This document shows, piece after piece, positions 17,461 to 26,527 of a stretch of 64,000 bases of DNA. A program made the translations under genes and the position numbers. Below the pieces are notes generated by a model. It ran no database searches. It was not told the DNA's origin and saw only the letters and a list, made by a program, of their open reading frames with translations. Position 1 is the stretch's first letter, and each line of letters begins with the position of its first letter. This DNA is from Phenylobacterium deserti (GTDB lineage Bacteria > Pseudomonadota > Alphaproteobacteria > Caulobacterales > Caulobacteraceae). The stretch lies in contig NZ_QFYR01000002.1 of the NCBI RefSeq assembly GCF_003254705.1, positions 186,001 to 250,000 of the forward strand. Direction: 5' to 3'.

Positions 17461-18171
17461 ATGTCGGACATCAAGAAGGTAGCCATTGTCACGGGCGCCT
17501 CGCAGGGCATCGGCGAGGCTATCGTGAACGGGTTCCGCGCGCGCGGTTACGGCGTGGTCGCCACCTCGCGCTCCATCCAGACCTCAGCTGATCCGGATCT
17601 GGTGACCGTCACCGGCGACATAGGCGACCCAGACACGGCCAAGCAGCTCGTCGCGGCCGCGCTGGAGAAGTTCGGCCGCATCGACACGCTGGTGAACAAC
17701 GCTGGCATTTTCATCGGCAAGTCGTTCACGGACTACACGGAGGCGGATTACCGGCTGAAGTCGAAAACCAACCTCGACGGGTTCTTCTTCGCCACCCAAG
17801 CCGTCATCCCAGTGATGCTGCAGCAGGGCAGCGGCCATGTGGTCCAGATCACGGCTTCCACGGCGGAGTTCGCCAGCTCGCGTTCGCCGGCCTTCATCGC
17901 CATGCTGACCAAGGGCGGCATGAACGCCGCCACCAAGAGCCTCGCGATCGAGTACGCAACCCGCGGCATCCGCGTGAACGCTGTCGCCCCTGGCGTCATC
18001 CGCACGCCGATGCACGACCCCGCGAGCGTCGAGCAACTGGGGGCCTTTCACCCCATGAACAAGCTGGGCGAGGTCGAGGATGTCGTGCGCGCCGTCCTGT
18101 ACCTGGAGGATGCCGCATTCTCCACGGGCGAAATCCTTCACGTGGACGGCGGTCTGATCGCTGGCCGCTGA
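17461..18171 (+). CDS. SDR-family NAD(P)-dependent oxidoreductase
   Basis: 236 residues with the classical SDR layout: cofactor loop TGASQGIGEAI (about 11-21), NNAG (about 79-82) and a C-terminal STGEILHVDGG. Around the usual active site the expected Y-x-x-x-K tyrosine is not obvious: the segment reads SRSPAFIAMLTKGGMNAATKS, with Phe-Ile-Ala-Met-Leu-Thr-Lys where Tyr would sit. Activity may therefore be altered. It is transcribed divergently from the LysR gene and is probably co-regulated with the tautomerase gene 54 nt downstream. Confidence 0.9.
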   Translation: MSDIKKVAIVTGASQGIGEAIVNGFRARGYGVVATSRSIQTSADPDLVTVTGDIGDPDTAKQLVAAALEKFGRIDTLVNNAGIFIGKSFTDYTEADYRLKSKTNLDGFFFATQAVIPVMLQQGSGHVVQITASTAEFASSRSPAFIAMLTKGGMNAATKSLAIEYATRGIRVNAVAPGVIRTPMHDPASVEQLGAFHPMNKLGEVEDVVRAVLYLEDAAFSTGEILHVDGGLIAGR

Positions 18172-18183
18172 TCCTACTCAGGA

Positions 18184-18204
18184 GAGAGCGCCGGCGGCGC
18201 TCTC
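18184..18204 (+). terminator. hairpin between SDR and tautomerase genes
   Basis: Perfect 9-bp stem (GAGAGCGCC / GGCGCTCTC) with a GGC loop, 12 nt after the SDR stop. The T-run is missing, so it may be an attenuator or an mRNA-stabilising hairpin rather than a full terminator. Confidence 0.5.
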
Positions 18205-18225
18205 CGTTGCTTCCGGAGACCTCCA

Positions 18226-18471
18226 ATGCCGATCGTGAACATCTTCGTCACCCGTGAGGGAACCAGGCCAGGTGCAGACCAGACCACGGCCGAGCAGAAG
18301 GCCGCGATCTACAAGGGCGTCGCGGATCTTCTCTTCGACGTCATGGGGAAGCCCCGCGAAGAAACAACCGTAATCTTCCACGAACATCCGATCGAAGACC
18401 TGGGCCAGGGTGGCCTGCCGCTGGCGGACTATCGCCGCCTGCACGCTGCCTACAGCCAGCCAAGCGCCTGA
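18226..18471 (+). CDS. 4-oxalocrotonate tautomerase family protein
   Basis: 81 residues. It begins MPIVNIFVTREG; Pro2 would be the catalytic base after Met removal. TTAEQKAAIYKGVADLLFDVMGKPREETTVIFHE fits the beta-alpha-beta tautomerase fold. Its length is close to the usual 60-80 residues. It probably belongs to the transcription unit of the preceding SDR. The natural substrate is unknown. Confidence 0.87.
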   Translation: MPIVNIFVTREGTRPGADQTTAEQKAAIYKGVADLLFDVMGKPREETTVIFHEHPIEDLGQGGLPLADYRRLHAAYSQPSA

Positions 18472-18653
18472 AATCGCGTCGCCAAGCGTCCCGCTCGATC
18501 AGCAGCCGGCAGACCAAGGACACCCTCGTGGGGCGGGCGAGCCGGACCGGGTTCATCCCGCATCCCGCCCGTCGGCTCCACCCGGGCCCTCTCAATCCGC
18601 GCGCCTTCTGACGAGCCGATGTTCCACTCCCCCCACAAAGAGGACTAAGCCGA

Positions 18654-19064
18654 ATGACCACTGCTCATGTGGAGGCCTACTTCAATGCCCTGAGCACCAG
18701 GGACAATCTGCGGATCGTTCCGCATCTTGCGGACGATATCGTTCTTCGCGGTCCGATCTTCCCTGAGCCAACCCTCGGGAAGGACGCGGTCGTGGAGGTC
18801 CTCACGGGCTTCCTAGAGACGATCGATACCTTAGAGGTCAAATTGAGGTTTGCTTCCGACCGCGACGTGGCCGTGTTCTTCTCATTCACGTGCGACGGCG
18901 TTACGGTCGACGGTAACGAGCACCTGCACCTCAACGAAAACGGTTTCATTGATCAGATCGAGGTAGCGTGGCGGCCGCTTCCCTCAGCCGTCCTCGTCCA
19001 GGAAGTGTTCGCCAATAAGCTCGGTTTTGCGCCGATGCGTCTTGTTCCCGCGTCCGAAGTTTGA
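18654..19064 (+). CDS. NTF2/SnoaL-like protein
   Basis: 136 residues. The pattern HVEAYFNALSTRD..IVPHLADDIVLRGP at the start and FHxTCDGVTVDGNEHLHLNENGFIDQIEVAW-type strands in the second half fit the cone-shaped SnoaL/NTF2-like fold, used by small isomerases, hydrolases and many uncharacterised proteins. It follows the tautomerase gene by 182 nt and may be part of the same LysR-controlled group. Base composition is a little lower in GC than in the neighbours. Confidence 0.75.
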   Translation: MTTAHVEAYFNALSTRDNLRIVPHLADDIVLRGPIFPEPTLGKDAVVEVLTGFLETIDTLEVKLRFASDRDVAVFFSFTCDGVTVDGNEHLHLNENGFIDQIEVAWRPLPSAVLVQEVFANKLGFAPMRLVPASEV

Positions 19065-19193
19065 GGTGAGCGACTAGCCCGGCGTTCGGATGGTCGTCTG
19101 CAAGCTGATCGATCACGTTGCGCCGGGCTAAAGCCTCGTTGGCAAGGGATAAGCGCCAGTTGGCATGATGCGGACCTTACAGGTCAGGGCTCC

Positions 19194-19247
19194 AACGTCT
19201 GCTTGTTGGCAGACCGCCCATGTCTGCTTCTGGCGCGAGGCAGAACT
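19194..19247 (+). repeat. paired-core intergenic repeat, copy 2 (25-nt spacing)
   Basis: Cores AACGTCTGC (19194) and CATGTCTGC (19219) are 25 nt apart. The first half also forms a perfect small inverted repeat GTCTGC-TTGTTG-GCAGAC; the second continues TTCTGGCGCGAGGCAGA. Confidence 0.8.
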
Positions 19248-19358
19248 GATGGACGTAGAATGATGACGAGGGACGAAGGCCAACGCAGGAGGCGTTCATG
19301 GCCACCCTTCGGCGGGGTCGCTGAACGACCTCGTGCTCTCGCGGGCTAGGAGGCGCTT

Positions 19359-19832
19359 ATGGGTCCTGCAGATGCACTACTCGGCTTAGCGTTGCTGGTT
19401 AGCGGCTCGCAAACTAGCTCTGGCGTCGGTTGCCTGCCCTCGAAGCTCGAACCACTGCGGCCGATGCCGGCTGGCACCCGCGCTCTGACGGAAGCGGAGA
19501 CGCGGCAAATGCTTGTAGGGAACGTTCTTTGGGAACCGGGCTCGATGCCGCCACACGCCCATGACGCGTCGTATAAAGCGCACCTCAGGCCTGATGGCTT
19601 GTTCCAGTACGCAGGCAGCAATGGCCTTGCAGTGTCACCGCCTGAAGCCCGACCGTACCATATCGCTGGCAACGAACTCTGCCTGGAAGACATCTGTCGG
19701 AGGTTCTTCCTCGAACCAGGCGGACTCATCCTAGCCGCCGATCCGGCAGGAGACGTCTCCTTGGCCTATCCCGCGGTGATCAGCCGCGAAGAGACAGACC
19801 CACCACGGTGCGCCCCCATCGGCCGACGCTAA
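19359..19832 (+). CDS. hypothetical exported protein
   Basis: 157 residues with a weak signal sequence (MGPADALLGLALLVSGSQTSSGVGC), possibly a lipoprotein-like start ending at the Cys. The mature part reads LTEAETRQMLVGNVLWE..DGLFQYAGSNG.., a pattern seen in small periplasmic proteins with a one-domain beta fold. It contains two nearby cysteines (ELCLEDICRRFF) that could form a disulphide. I recognise no family. Confidence 0.5.
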   Translation: MGPADALLGLALLVSGSQTSSGVGCLPSKLEPLRPMPAGTRALTEAETRQMLVGNVLWEPGSMPPHAHDASYKAHLRPDGLFQYAGSNGLAVSPPEARPYHIAGNELCLEDICRRFFLEPGGLILAADPAGDVSLAYPAVISREETDPPRCAPIGRR

Positions 19833-19934
19833 ACCCGCTGCTTCAACGCCGGACCCGCAGCAGGATCGTGCGCGCTTCCCACCCATCGCTTGATCGTTCT
19901 GCGTGGCAGGCCATCGGTGTTACGCCGAGATCCT

Positions 19935-19990
19935 GAAGGTCCGCTTCTGAGCCGGCAGTCGATGTCCGCTCTTGGCGCGCAGCTGACCTT
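19935..19990 (+). repeat. paired-core intergenic repeat, copy 3 (25-nt spacing)
   Basis: Cores AAGGTCCGC (19936) and GATGTCCGC (19961) are 25 nt apart, followed by TCTTGGCGCGCAGCTGACC. The end touches the stop codon of the LysR gene that converges on it. Confidence 0.8.
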
Positions 19991-20882
19991 AGGGAACGTC
20001 GAGCGACGCTGCGAGATGGTCTACGATCGCCCTGACCTTCGATGATGGCCGCGGTCCTGCGGGGAAGACTGCGTACACTTCCGCCGGATCGAGCTGATAG
20101 GCTCCAAGCAGCTGTTCAAGCTGACCGCTTCGCAGCTCCTCTCCTGCCATCACGCGGGTCGCTAACGCGATGCCCAGCCCCGCCACGGCGGCCGCCAGCA
20201 CGCCCGGCGCCGAGTTGATCCAGAGCCTTGCAGACACATCGACGGCCGTGACGGTCTGGTTGTGGCTGAAGCGCCAGCTTTCACGACCGAACAGGCCGTG
20301 CTGAAGGATGCAATCGTGCCGGGCGAGCTCAGCCGGAGTTGCTGGCCGGCCGTTCGCCGCCAGATAGGCGGGTGACGCGACCACCAGCCTCGCGACGCGC
20401 GCGAGGCGGCGGGAGCCGAAGGTGGAGTCCTCCAGTGGTCCGACCCCGATGCGTAGGGCGACATCCACTCCGTCGGTGATCAGGTTTTGGCGCGCGTCGC
20501 TCATAATCATCTCGACCCGAAGCTCCGGATGCTGCGCCAGGAACGGCGCCAGGGCCGGGATGACCGCACGGGCGCCGTAGAGCACCGGCGCCGCCAAGCG
20601 GATCACGCCATGCAGCGAGTCTGCACCCCGGGTTGCCTGCTCGGCCTCCTCCATCTCCGCGAGCAAGTACTTCGCGCGCTCGAGATACAGCGCCCCTGCG
20701 TCGGTCAGCGAGACGCTGCGGGTGGTGCGCAGCAGCAGCGTCGCGCCCAGCCGCGCCTCTAGAGCGCTGATGATCCGCGAGACCGACGGCTGCGAGAGCT
20801 TCAACTCGCGGCCGGCGCGCGAAAGACTGCCGCTCTCCGCGACACGCGCGAACACCGCCATCTCCTGCCAGCGATCGCCCAT
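19989..20882 (-). CDS. LysR-family transcriptional regulator
   Basis: 297 residues. The winged helix (MAVFARVAESGSLSRAGRELKLSQPSVSRIISALE) is followed by a CrgA-type effector domain (LRIGVGPLEDSTFGSRRLARVARLVVASPAYLA). It is divergent from two glutathione-transferase genes. An 8-bp inverted repeat overlaps its own start codon, which suggests autoregulation together with control of the transferases. Confidence 0.92.
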   Translation of the reverse strand: MGDRWQEMAVFARVAESGSLSRAGRELKLSQPSVSRIISALEARLGATLLLRTTRSVSLTDAGALYLERAKYLLAEMEEAEQATRGADSLHGVIRLAAPVLYGARAVIPALAPFLAQHPELRVEMIMSDARQNLITDGVDVALRIGVGPLEDSTFGSRRLARVARLVVASPAYLAANGRPATPAELARHDCILQHGLFGRESWRFSHNQTVTAVDVSARLWINSAPGVLAAAVAGLGIALATRVMAGEELRSGQLEQLLGAYQLDPAEVYAVFPAGPRPSSKVRAIVDHLAASLDVP

Positions 20883-20911
20883 TCGAAACTCGGATAGATG
20901 TTGTTCGAATG
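20880..20911. promoter_or_regulatory. inverted repeat at the LysR/GST divergent promoter
   Basis: CATTCGAA (20880-20887) and TTCGAATG (20904-20911) are perfect 8-bp arms separated by 16 nt. The left arm includes the LysR start codon. It is a candidate site for the LysR protein. Confidence 0.45.
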
Positions 20912-21038
20912 CGGTGGATACACCGACGGAGCTGAATGGCCTAGTTCTCGCTCATGGCGGCTTCACCGCCATACAGCCCGCCCGCGCCTCAGGATCAGGC
21001 GGGGGGGACTGGCACCGTCCCGCAAGGATCACGTCTTC

Positions 21039-21707
21039 ATGCCGATCAAGATCTATGGCGACCCCGGTTCGGGAAGCCTTCGCCGCGTCACATCCGCAGC
21101 CGCGATCATGGGCGTCGCCCTCGAGCGCGTGAACATCGACCTCTTCAGGGGCGAGAGCCAGACCCCCGATTTCCTGGCGCTGAACCCCCATGGCCTCTCG
21201 CCTGTGATGGTCGACGGCGATTTCGTTCTCTACGAGTCCTCGGCGATCAACCTCTACCTCGCGGAGAAGGCGGGCGGCGAGCTGCTCGGGGCCTCCACGC
21301 GCGAGCGGTATGAGGTGCTTCAATGGATGTTCTGGTCGGGCGAACAGTGGCGGATATTCGCGACGCTCACGTTCGATGAACGGATCGGGAAGCGCCTCAT
21401 GGGCCAGCCCGAAGATGAGAGCATCGTCCGATTGGCGTTTGCGAAGATCCGGGCGGGCGCGGCCGTGCTGGACGCGCATCTAGCGGATCGGCGCTTTGTT
21501 GTCGGTGATCGGGTGACCTTGGCGGACCTCGACATCGCAGCGCCCTTCTCCCAATCCCACCGGACGAAGATACCGCTCGGTGAATTCCCGAACCTCGTGG
21601 CTTGGCAGCAGCGGTTGCTGGAGACGGTGCCTGCGTGGGCTCAAACGAAGCGTGAGGTCGATGCGCGGATCGATGGCGCGCTCGAAGCCGCCGGTATCCA
21701 ACTGTGA
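21039..21707 (+). CDS. glutathione S-transferase family protein
   Basis: 222 residues from ATG 21039 (AAGGA about 10 nt upstream); the longer frame from 20898 runs through the promoter and is rejected. The thioredoxin-fold N-terminal domain (MPIKIYGDPGSGSLRRV..NPHGLSPVMVDGDFVLYESSAINLYLAEK) carries the cis-proline and E-S glutathione-binding residues. The C-terminal helical domain contains VGDRVTLADLDIAAPF. It probably conjugates or reduces electrophiles. It is immediately followed by a second transferase. Confidence 0.9.
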   Translation: MPIKIYGDPGSGSLRRVTSAAAIMGVALERVNIDLFRGESQTPDFLALNPHGLSPVMVDGDFVLYESSAINLYLAEKAGGELLGASTRERYEVLQWMFWSGEQWRIFATLTFDERIGKRLMGQPEDESIVRLAFAKIRAGAAVLDAHLADRRFVVGDRVTLADLDIAAPFSQSHRTKIPLGEFPNLVAWQQRLLETVPAWAQTKREVDARIDGALEAAGIQL

Positions 21708-21724
21708 GCGCGGAAGGCTCGACC

Positions 21725-22387
21725 ATGGATCACGAACTCTTCTGGATCAGCGGCAGCCCCTACGCTTGGCGGGTACAGCTGGCGCTCGAATACAAGGGCG
21801 TGCCGTACGCCTCTCACCGTATGGAGCTGGCCAAGCAGGAGCATAGCTCGCCCGCATTCCTAGAGCTTAATCCGCGAGGCAAGGTGCCGGTGCTCAAGAC
21901 AGGCGGCGCGGCGCTCTACGAGTCCGTGGCGATCATGGCCTTTTTGGACCGCACCTATGCTGCCGTGCCGCTGTTCGGCCAGACGCCGCAGGAGCACGGC
22001 CGCATCTGGCAGCGCGTGAACGAGTTCGAGAACTACACTCGCGATCTGCTCGTGGAGGTCGTCCGCCCATTGTTACGCGGCGAGGCGACGAACGATCCTC
22101 AGGGCATGCGGGCGGCCGCCGTTCGCGCGTACGACGCGCTCGGTTGGATAGACGAGGCGCTGTCGATTACGCCCTATCTGGCGGATGACCACATCACGGC
22201 AGCCGACATCGTCGCCCTGCCGCATATCCAAATGCTGCGCCGGGTCTCAGCGCGCCCGGAGGCTGTCGAGATGGCGCTCGGCCTCGAAGACCTCGGTGCG
22301 CGTCTGCCAGCACTCGGGGCCTGGTTGTCGCGGTTAGAAACGATGCGGGGCTACGAGGCTGCCTATCCACCCCACTGGCGGAGGTGA
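21725..22387 (+). CDS. glutathione S-transferase-like protein
   Basis: 220 residues from ATG 21725 with GGAAGG 8 nt upstream; an in-frame GTG at 21704 overlapping the previous stop is an alternative. The thioredoxin-fold part reads FWISGSPYAWRVQLALEYKGVPY..NPRGKVPVLKTGGAALYESVAIMAFLD. The C-terminal domain includes DDHITAADIVALPHIQML. It is probably co-transcribed with the first transferase under the divergent LysR. The two transferases belong to different subfamilies. Confidence 0.88.
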   Translation: MDHELFWISGSPYAWRVQLALEYKGVPYASHRMELAKQEHSSPAFLELNPRGKVPVLKTGGAALYESVAIMAFLDRTYAAVPLFGQTPQEHGRIWQRVNEFENYTRDLLVEVVRPLLRGEATNDPQGMRAAAVRAYDALGWIDEALSITPYLADDHITAADIVALPHIQMLRRVSARPEAVEMALGLEDLGARLPALGAWLSRLETMRGYEAAYPPHWRR

Positions 22388-22413
22388 GCAGGGGCATGCA
22401 GGGCGGGACGGCT

Positions 22414-22470
22414 GAACGTCTGCTTGTAGGCTGCTAACCAAGGTCCCCTCTTGGCGCATAGCAGATCTGC
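22414..22470 (+). repeat. paired-core intergenic repeat, copy 4 (25-nt spacing)
   Basis: Cores AACGTCTGC (22415) and AAGGTCCCC (22440) are 25 nt apart, the second followed by TCTTGGCGCATAGCAGA. It lies 27 nt after the second transferase gene in a 286-nt convergent spacer with no other feature. Confidence 0.75.
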
Positions 22471-22673
22471 CGTGGATCCGACCTGGACGGCAGGGATCAT
22501 CTGCGGAGCGGGCGGGATCAACTCAGCTGCGAGCAGGAAGCGGAACCCGGCTACCGCGGCGGGCAGGGTGAACTTCGTCCAAAACACCAACGACGAGGGA
22601 GCGCTCGCCCACCGGCCTGCCGACAGGAGGGTGAGCGCCGCCATCTGTGTGCAGCCGCGCTCGGGCCGGCGCC

Positions 22674-23735
22674 CTACTGCTCGAGGTAGGTCGCCTTGAG
22701 CTTGGCGAGTTCGGCCGGGCCCACCCCTAGTTCTTTCTGGAGGTAGACATCGAACCCGCCGTGACGGCGATCAATCTCGTCGAAGACCGCTTCCAGGTAT
22801 TCCGGCTCGACGCCCTGGAAGACCTTGACCACCTCAGGGGGCAGGCTGGCGAACATGCGCATCTCGGCCGTCGGGGCGCGGTTCGCAGCCGGGGAGAGGT
22901 TCATGCGGTAGTAGCGGTTCGAAAGCGCGTAGTCGGCCAGCACCGTCTCGCGTGGCACGCCCAGCGCCGTCAGCACCAGGCCGGTGGCCACCCCGGTGCG
23001 GTCCTTGCCCGCGGAGCAATGGTAGAGAACCGGCCCCTCCGCCGAGAGTAGGGTCTGGAAGAGCTCGCGGAACTGCTCTCTGTGGCTGTCGAGAATGCCG
23101 GGATAGAAGGCCGCGAAGGTTTGGCGCGCCTTGGTTTCGTTGATGCCGCCAGCGAACGCCTTAGCGAAGCCGCTCATGTCCATGTCGTAGTCGCGGGCCT
23201 TGATGATCGGCTGACCAGCGCCAGGCCAGCGCGTCGGCTCGTTCGCGCGTTCACCCTTGGAGCGCAGGTCATGAACGGTGCGGATGCCCAGGCTGCCTAG
23301 CTCGTCGGCTTCACCCGGCGCGATCTGCGAAAGGCCGGCCGAGCGGTAGATCACGCCCCAGCGGACGCGGCGGCCGTCGATCGTGCGGTAGCCGCCGACA
23401 TCGCGGAAGTTCTGCACGCCCTCGACCGGCAGGACGCGTTCGGCCACGTGCAGGGTCTCGCCCTTGGCGCCCCGCAGCGTGACGTAGAGCCGCCGGCTCG
23501 CGGGCGCCGCCAGTGTGTGGCGGCCATCCCGATCGTCGTTCGAGACCAGCTTGAGCGCGGAGGCGGGGGCGTCGGGCCGTTCGGCGACCAGGACGTCGAC
23601 CGCCGCGTTCGGGCTCGCCTTCCAGGTGACGGTGAGCGTGTCGCCGGTCCGTTCAACGGCGGCGTCGGAGACCTGGGCGAAGGCGGACGTGGAGACGAGC
23701 AGGCTTGCGCTCGCCAGCAGTGCGAGAAGACGCAT
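22674..23735 (-). CDS. secreted tyrosine/phytase-like phosphatase (Y_phosphatase3 family)
   Basis: 353 residues from ATG 23735. The signal peptide (MRLLALLASASLLVSTSAFAQ) is followed by a fibronectin-like beta domain (about 25-115). The phosphatase domain then starts with NFRDVGGYRT and GVIYRSAGLS and carries the P-loop HCSAGKDRTG. Cys is the nucleophile and Arg binds phosphate. Secreted members of this fold act on phosphotyrosine, phosphoinositides or inositol phosphates; the substrate here is unknown. It lies 22 nt downstream of a TonB-dependent receptor on the same strand, so the two are probably co-expressed. Confidence 0.88.
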   Translation of the reverse strand: MRLLALLASASLLVSTSAFAQVSDAAVERTGDTLTVTWKASPNAAVDVLVAERPDAPASALKLVSNDDRDGRHTLAAPASRRLYVTLRGAKGETLHVAERVLPVEGVQNFRDVGGYRTIDGRRVRWGVIYRSAGLSQIAPGEADELGSLGIRTVHDLRSKGERANEPTRWPGAGQPIIKARDYDMDMSGFAKAFAGGINETKARQTFAAFYPGILDSHREQFRELFQTLLSAEGPVLYHCSAGKDRTGVATGLVLTALGVPRETVLADYALSNRYYRMNLSPAANRAPTAEMRMFASLPPEVVKVFQGVEPEYLEAVFDEIDRRHGGFDVYLQKELGVGPAELAKLKATYLEQ

Positions 23736-23757
23736 GGTTTGGGCTCCGTGATCAGGG

Positions 23758-26382
23758 TCAGTAGGTGAAGCGGAAACCGGCCATCCAACGACTGCCGATC
23801 TGCTCGACTTCGCTTGGATGGTTCTCGTCGCCCTCGTAGGCGATGTAGGTCTCGTCGGTGAGGTTGTTGGCGTCGACGAACACGGAGAAGCGGTCGTTGA
23901 GCGCATAGCGGACCGAGAGATCCAGGCTCTCGTAGGCTTTCCGGTACTGGTCGCCGTAGCCCACAAGGCTCAGGGTATCGACCCAGTCGTCTCGCCACTG
24001 GTAGCTGAGACGCGCGGACAGGCCGTGCTTCTCGTAGTAGACCGACGCGTTGACGATGGTGTTCGAAGTTCCCGGGAACGGCGCCGTGCGGCCGTCCGGC
24101 GTCTGGAACTCGCCGTCAAGGAACGCCAGGTTCCCCTGCACGCCGAGGCCGTCGAACGGCGCCGGCAGGAAGACGAACTGCTGCAGATAGGCCAGTTCCA
24201 AGCCGTACAGCTTGCCGTCGTCGCCGTTCAGGGTGGTGGTGTAGTCGTAGCCGCTGCGGTTGATGCCGCCGGCGTTGTAGCGATCGTCGCCGACCACCGT
24301 GGTGCTGTTGAACAGCACATTGTCCACGTGGCGGTAGAAGGCGCCCACCGAGACCAGACCCGCGCCCGGCAGGTAGCGCTCGAGCGAGGCGTCGAGACCC
24401 CAGGTCTTCTCCGGCTCCAGGAGCGGGTTGCCGCCCGAGACCACCTCGTTGACGTCGCTGACCGACGCGCCGGTGCGCACCGTCCCGAACGACGGCCGCG
24501 AAATGGCGCGTTGCGCGGCCAGTCGCAGGAGGAGGTCCTCGGACAGCTCGAACTTGGCGTTCAAGCTGGGGAAGAGCTGGGTGTCGTCATTCTCGACCTT
24601 CAGCGGAGTGACGACCGCCCCTGCGGTGACGAACCCTTGGATGGTCTGATCCAGACGCTCGACCCGCAGGCCGGCCACCACTTCCGCCGGCCCGGCCCGG
24701 AACTTCGCCATGCCGTAGCCGGCCAGCAGCTTCTCCTCGATGGAGTAGCGGTCGGAGGGCGCTGTGTTGACGGACGGGTCGTAGCGGCCGGCGGTTTGCA
24801 GCGCAGCCAGGCCCGAACGGATGTCCGCGGTCATGCGCTCGTTGTCGACGTAGTTCACGTCGAAGCCGCGCGGGAAGCCCGAATCCCAGGGCCTGTCGGT
24901 CACGTATGCGCCGGGGTTGAAGCTGAGACCAACGGTGGGGAACAAGGCGAAGATCGCCACCGGCGGCGCGACGCCGGAGAGAATGGCGCCGTCGATCTGG
25001 CGGTCGTCATACTGGGCGCCGAACGAGACCTCGACCTCCTGACCGTTCCACTGAAGGGCGCGCGTGGCGTCGGCCTTGTAGATCCAGCTCTCCGAGGTGA
25101 CGGCCGAGGTCAGCGGCAGCACCAGGTTCTGGTTGAAGTTGCCCTGATTGAGCGCCGCCAGCGGCGCGCCGCGCGCAAACGATCCCGCGGTGGCGCCGGG
25201 GACAGTGCCGAACAGCGTGATCACCGGCAGGTTGGGGTCTGACAGGTCGTAGCTGAGCGAGGGGCGCAGGGCGACCGATGAGGAGGAGTATTGCTGCAGC
25301 ACCAGCGGCAGGTCGGTGGTGTTCTCCGTCTCAGTCTGGTTGACCCGCCAGGAGGTGGTCCAGCCGCCAATCTGGTGATCGCCGCCGATGGTGTTGATCA
25401 GGTTCCAGTTGCGGTACTTGCCGTAGTTGAAGCTGCCCCGCACCGGGACGCCGACAAGGTCGCCCCGGCTGGCGCCCCGCACGCCCGAAGCGGCAGAGCC
25501 GATCTGGAAGACGTACTGGTTGCGCTGCTCGTCGTCGTTGAACTCGGTGTAGAGGGATTTCGCGAACACCGAGTGGCCGTCGGCCGGCCGGAATTCAATG
25601 GTCCCCATCAGCGCGTTGTTCTCGCGCTCCACGAGGTAGTTGCGGACGTCGATCGCGCTGGCCACGCCCGCGGCGTCGTAGTCGAACTCGCGATTGTCGG
25701 TGGTCTGCTCGCGCAGATAGTGCGAGGCGGCGGCGGCGAAGCCCCACCTTTCGTCCGACCAGGAGACGCGGGCCGAATACTGCTCCTGCTTGCCGCCGCC
25801 CAGGTCCATTTCCCCTAGGCCGAGGTCGGCCGAAGCGCTGAAGCCAGGGCGGTCGAACGGCGACAGGGTGCGCAGGTTTACGCGGGCCACCACGGACTCG
25901 GCGGAAAGATCCGGCGTCAGCGACTTGTTGACCTCGAGCGCGCTCAGGATAACGGCCGGAACGGCGTCGAAGCGGAAGGCGCGCTGCCCGCCCGCCTCAT
26001 CCACGCCGATGACCGTGATCCCGTCGATGGAGACGCTGGTCCAGCGGTTGGGCGCGCCACGGACCTGAAGATAGCGCTCCTGGCCCTGATCCCGCTGAAC
26101 AGCCACCGCTGGAACCCGGGCGAGCGCGGCGGCCGAGTTCTGATCGGGGAACTGGCCGATGTTGTCGGCGGCCACGATGTTCACAAGGTTGTCGGCCGCG
26201 CGCTGCTGCTGGAGCGCGGCCATCTGGCTTCCGACGATGGAGCCGGTGACGATGACCTCGTCCACCGTGTCATCTGGAGCCTCAGCTCGGACGACCCCGG
26301 CGCTCAGCGCCAGAACGGCGGCGCCGGCGAACAGTTGGGCGGCGCAGCTCGAGCGAGCGGGCCGCGGGCGGATAATGAACAT
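23758..26382 (-). CDS. TonB-dependent receptor
   Basis: 874 residues. The signal peptide ends GVVRAEA and the TonB box region reads VDEVIVTGS. The plug domain (NIVAADNIGQFPDQNSAAALARVPAVAVQRDQG..RYLQVRGAPNRWTSVSIDGI) is at about 60-170. A long barrel follows, ending WMAGFRFTY. The plug sequence matches the large proteobacterial receptor group used for glycans or phosphorylated/organic ligands rather than classic siderophores. It is adjacent to a secreted phosphatase and divergent from a tandem-TetR regulator. Confidence 0.93.
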   Translation of the reverse strand: MFIIRPRPARSSCAAQLFAGAAVLALSAGVVRAEAPDDTVDEVIVTGSIVGSQMAALQQQRAADNLVNIVAADNIGQFPDQNSAAALARVPAVAVQRDQGQERYLQVRGAPNRWTSVSIDGITVIGVDEAGGQRAFRFDAVPAVILSALEVNKSLTPDLSAESVVARVNLRTLSPFDRPGFSASADLGLGEMDLGGGKQEQYSARVSWSDERWGFAAAASHYLREQTTDNREFDYDAAGVASAIDVRNYLVERENNALMGTIEFRPADGHSVFAKSLYTEFNDDEQRNQYVFQIGSAASGVRGASRGDLVGVPVRGSFNYGKYRNWNLINTIGGDHQIGGWTTSWRVNQTETENTTDLPLVLQQYSSSSVALRPSLSYDLSDPNLPVITLFGTVPGATAGSFARGAPLAALNQGNFNQNLVLPLTSAVTSESWIYKADATRALQWNGQEVEVSFGAQYDDRQIDGAILSGVAPPVAIFALFPTVGLSFNPGAYVTDRPWDSGFPRGFDVNYVDNERMTADIRSGLAALQTAGRYDPSVNTAPSDRYSIEEKLLAGYGMAKFRAGPAEVVAGLRVERLDQTIQGFVTAGAVVTPLKVENDDTQLFPSLNAKFELSEDLLLRLAAQRAISRPSFGTVRTGASVSDVNEVVSGGNPLLEPEKTWGLDASLERYLPGAGLVSVGAFYRHVDNVLFNSTTVVGDDRYNAGGINRSGYDYTTTLNGDDGKLYGLELAYLQQFVFLPAPFDGLGVQGNLAFLDGEFQTPDGRTAPFPGTSNTIVNASVYYEKHGLSARLSYQWRDDWVDTLSLVGYGDQYRKAYESLDLSVRYALNDRFSVFVDANNLTDETYIAYEGDENHPSEVEQIGSRWMAGFRFTY

Positions 26383-26478
26383 GAGGTCCCCCGAAAAAAT
26401 TCAAGGGCCGACTACCCGTCGAACATGTGTGCGGTGCAACGATACGGCGACAATTCCGTGAAAACCGGGATTATCAGA

Positions 26479-26494
26479 ACGATTGTACGGTCGT
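26479..26494. promoter_or_regulatory. candidate operator of the tandem-TetR regulator
   Basis: ACGA-TT-GTAC-GG-TCGT: a 16-bp dyad with two mismatched pairs, in the 145-nt divergent promoter between the receptor and TetR genes. Confidence 0.4.
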
Positions 26495-26527
26495 GCGCGA
26501 CGCGTGAAAATCGGCTAGGAACGCCTC

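Noticed and set aside
22363..22644. 93-codon minus-strand frame after the glutathione transferases
   Set aside because: Overlaps the transferase gene and a repeat; no ribosome site or domain.
23818..25242. 474-codon plus-strand frame opposite the first TonB receptor
   Set aside because: Composition (V, A, G, R, D) and lack of domains mark an antisense shadow.
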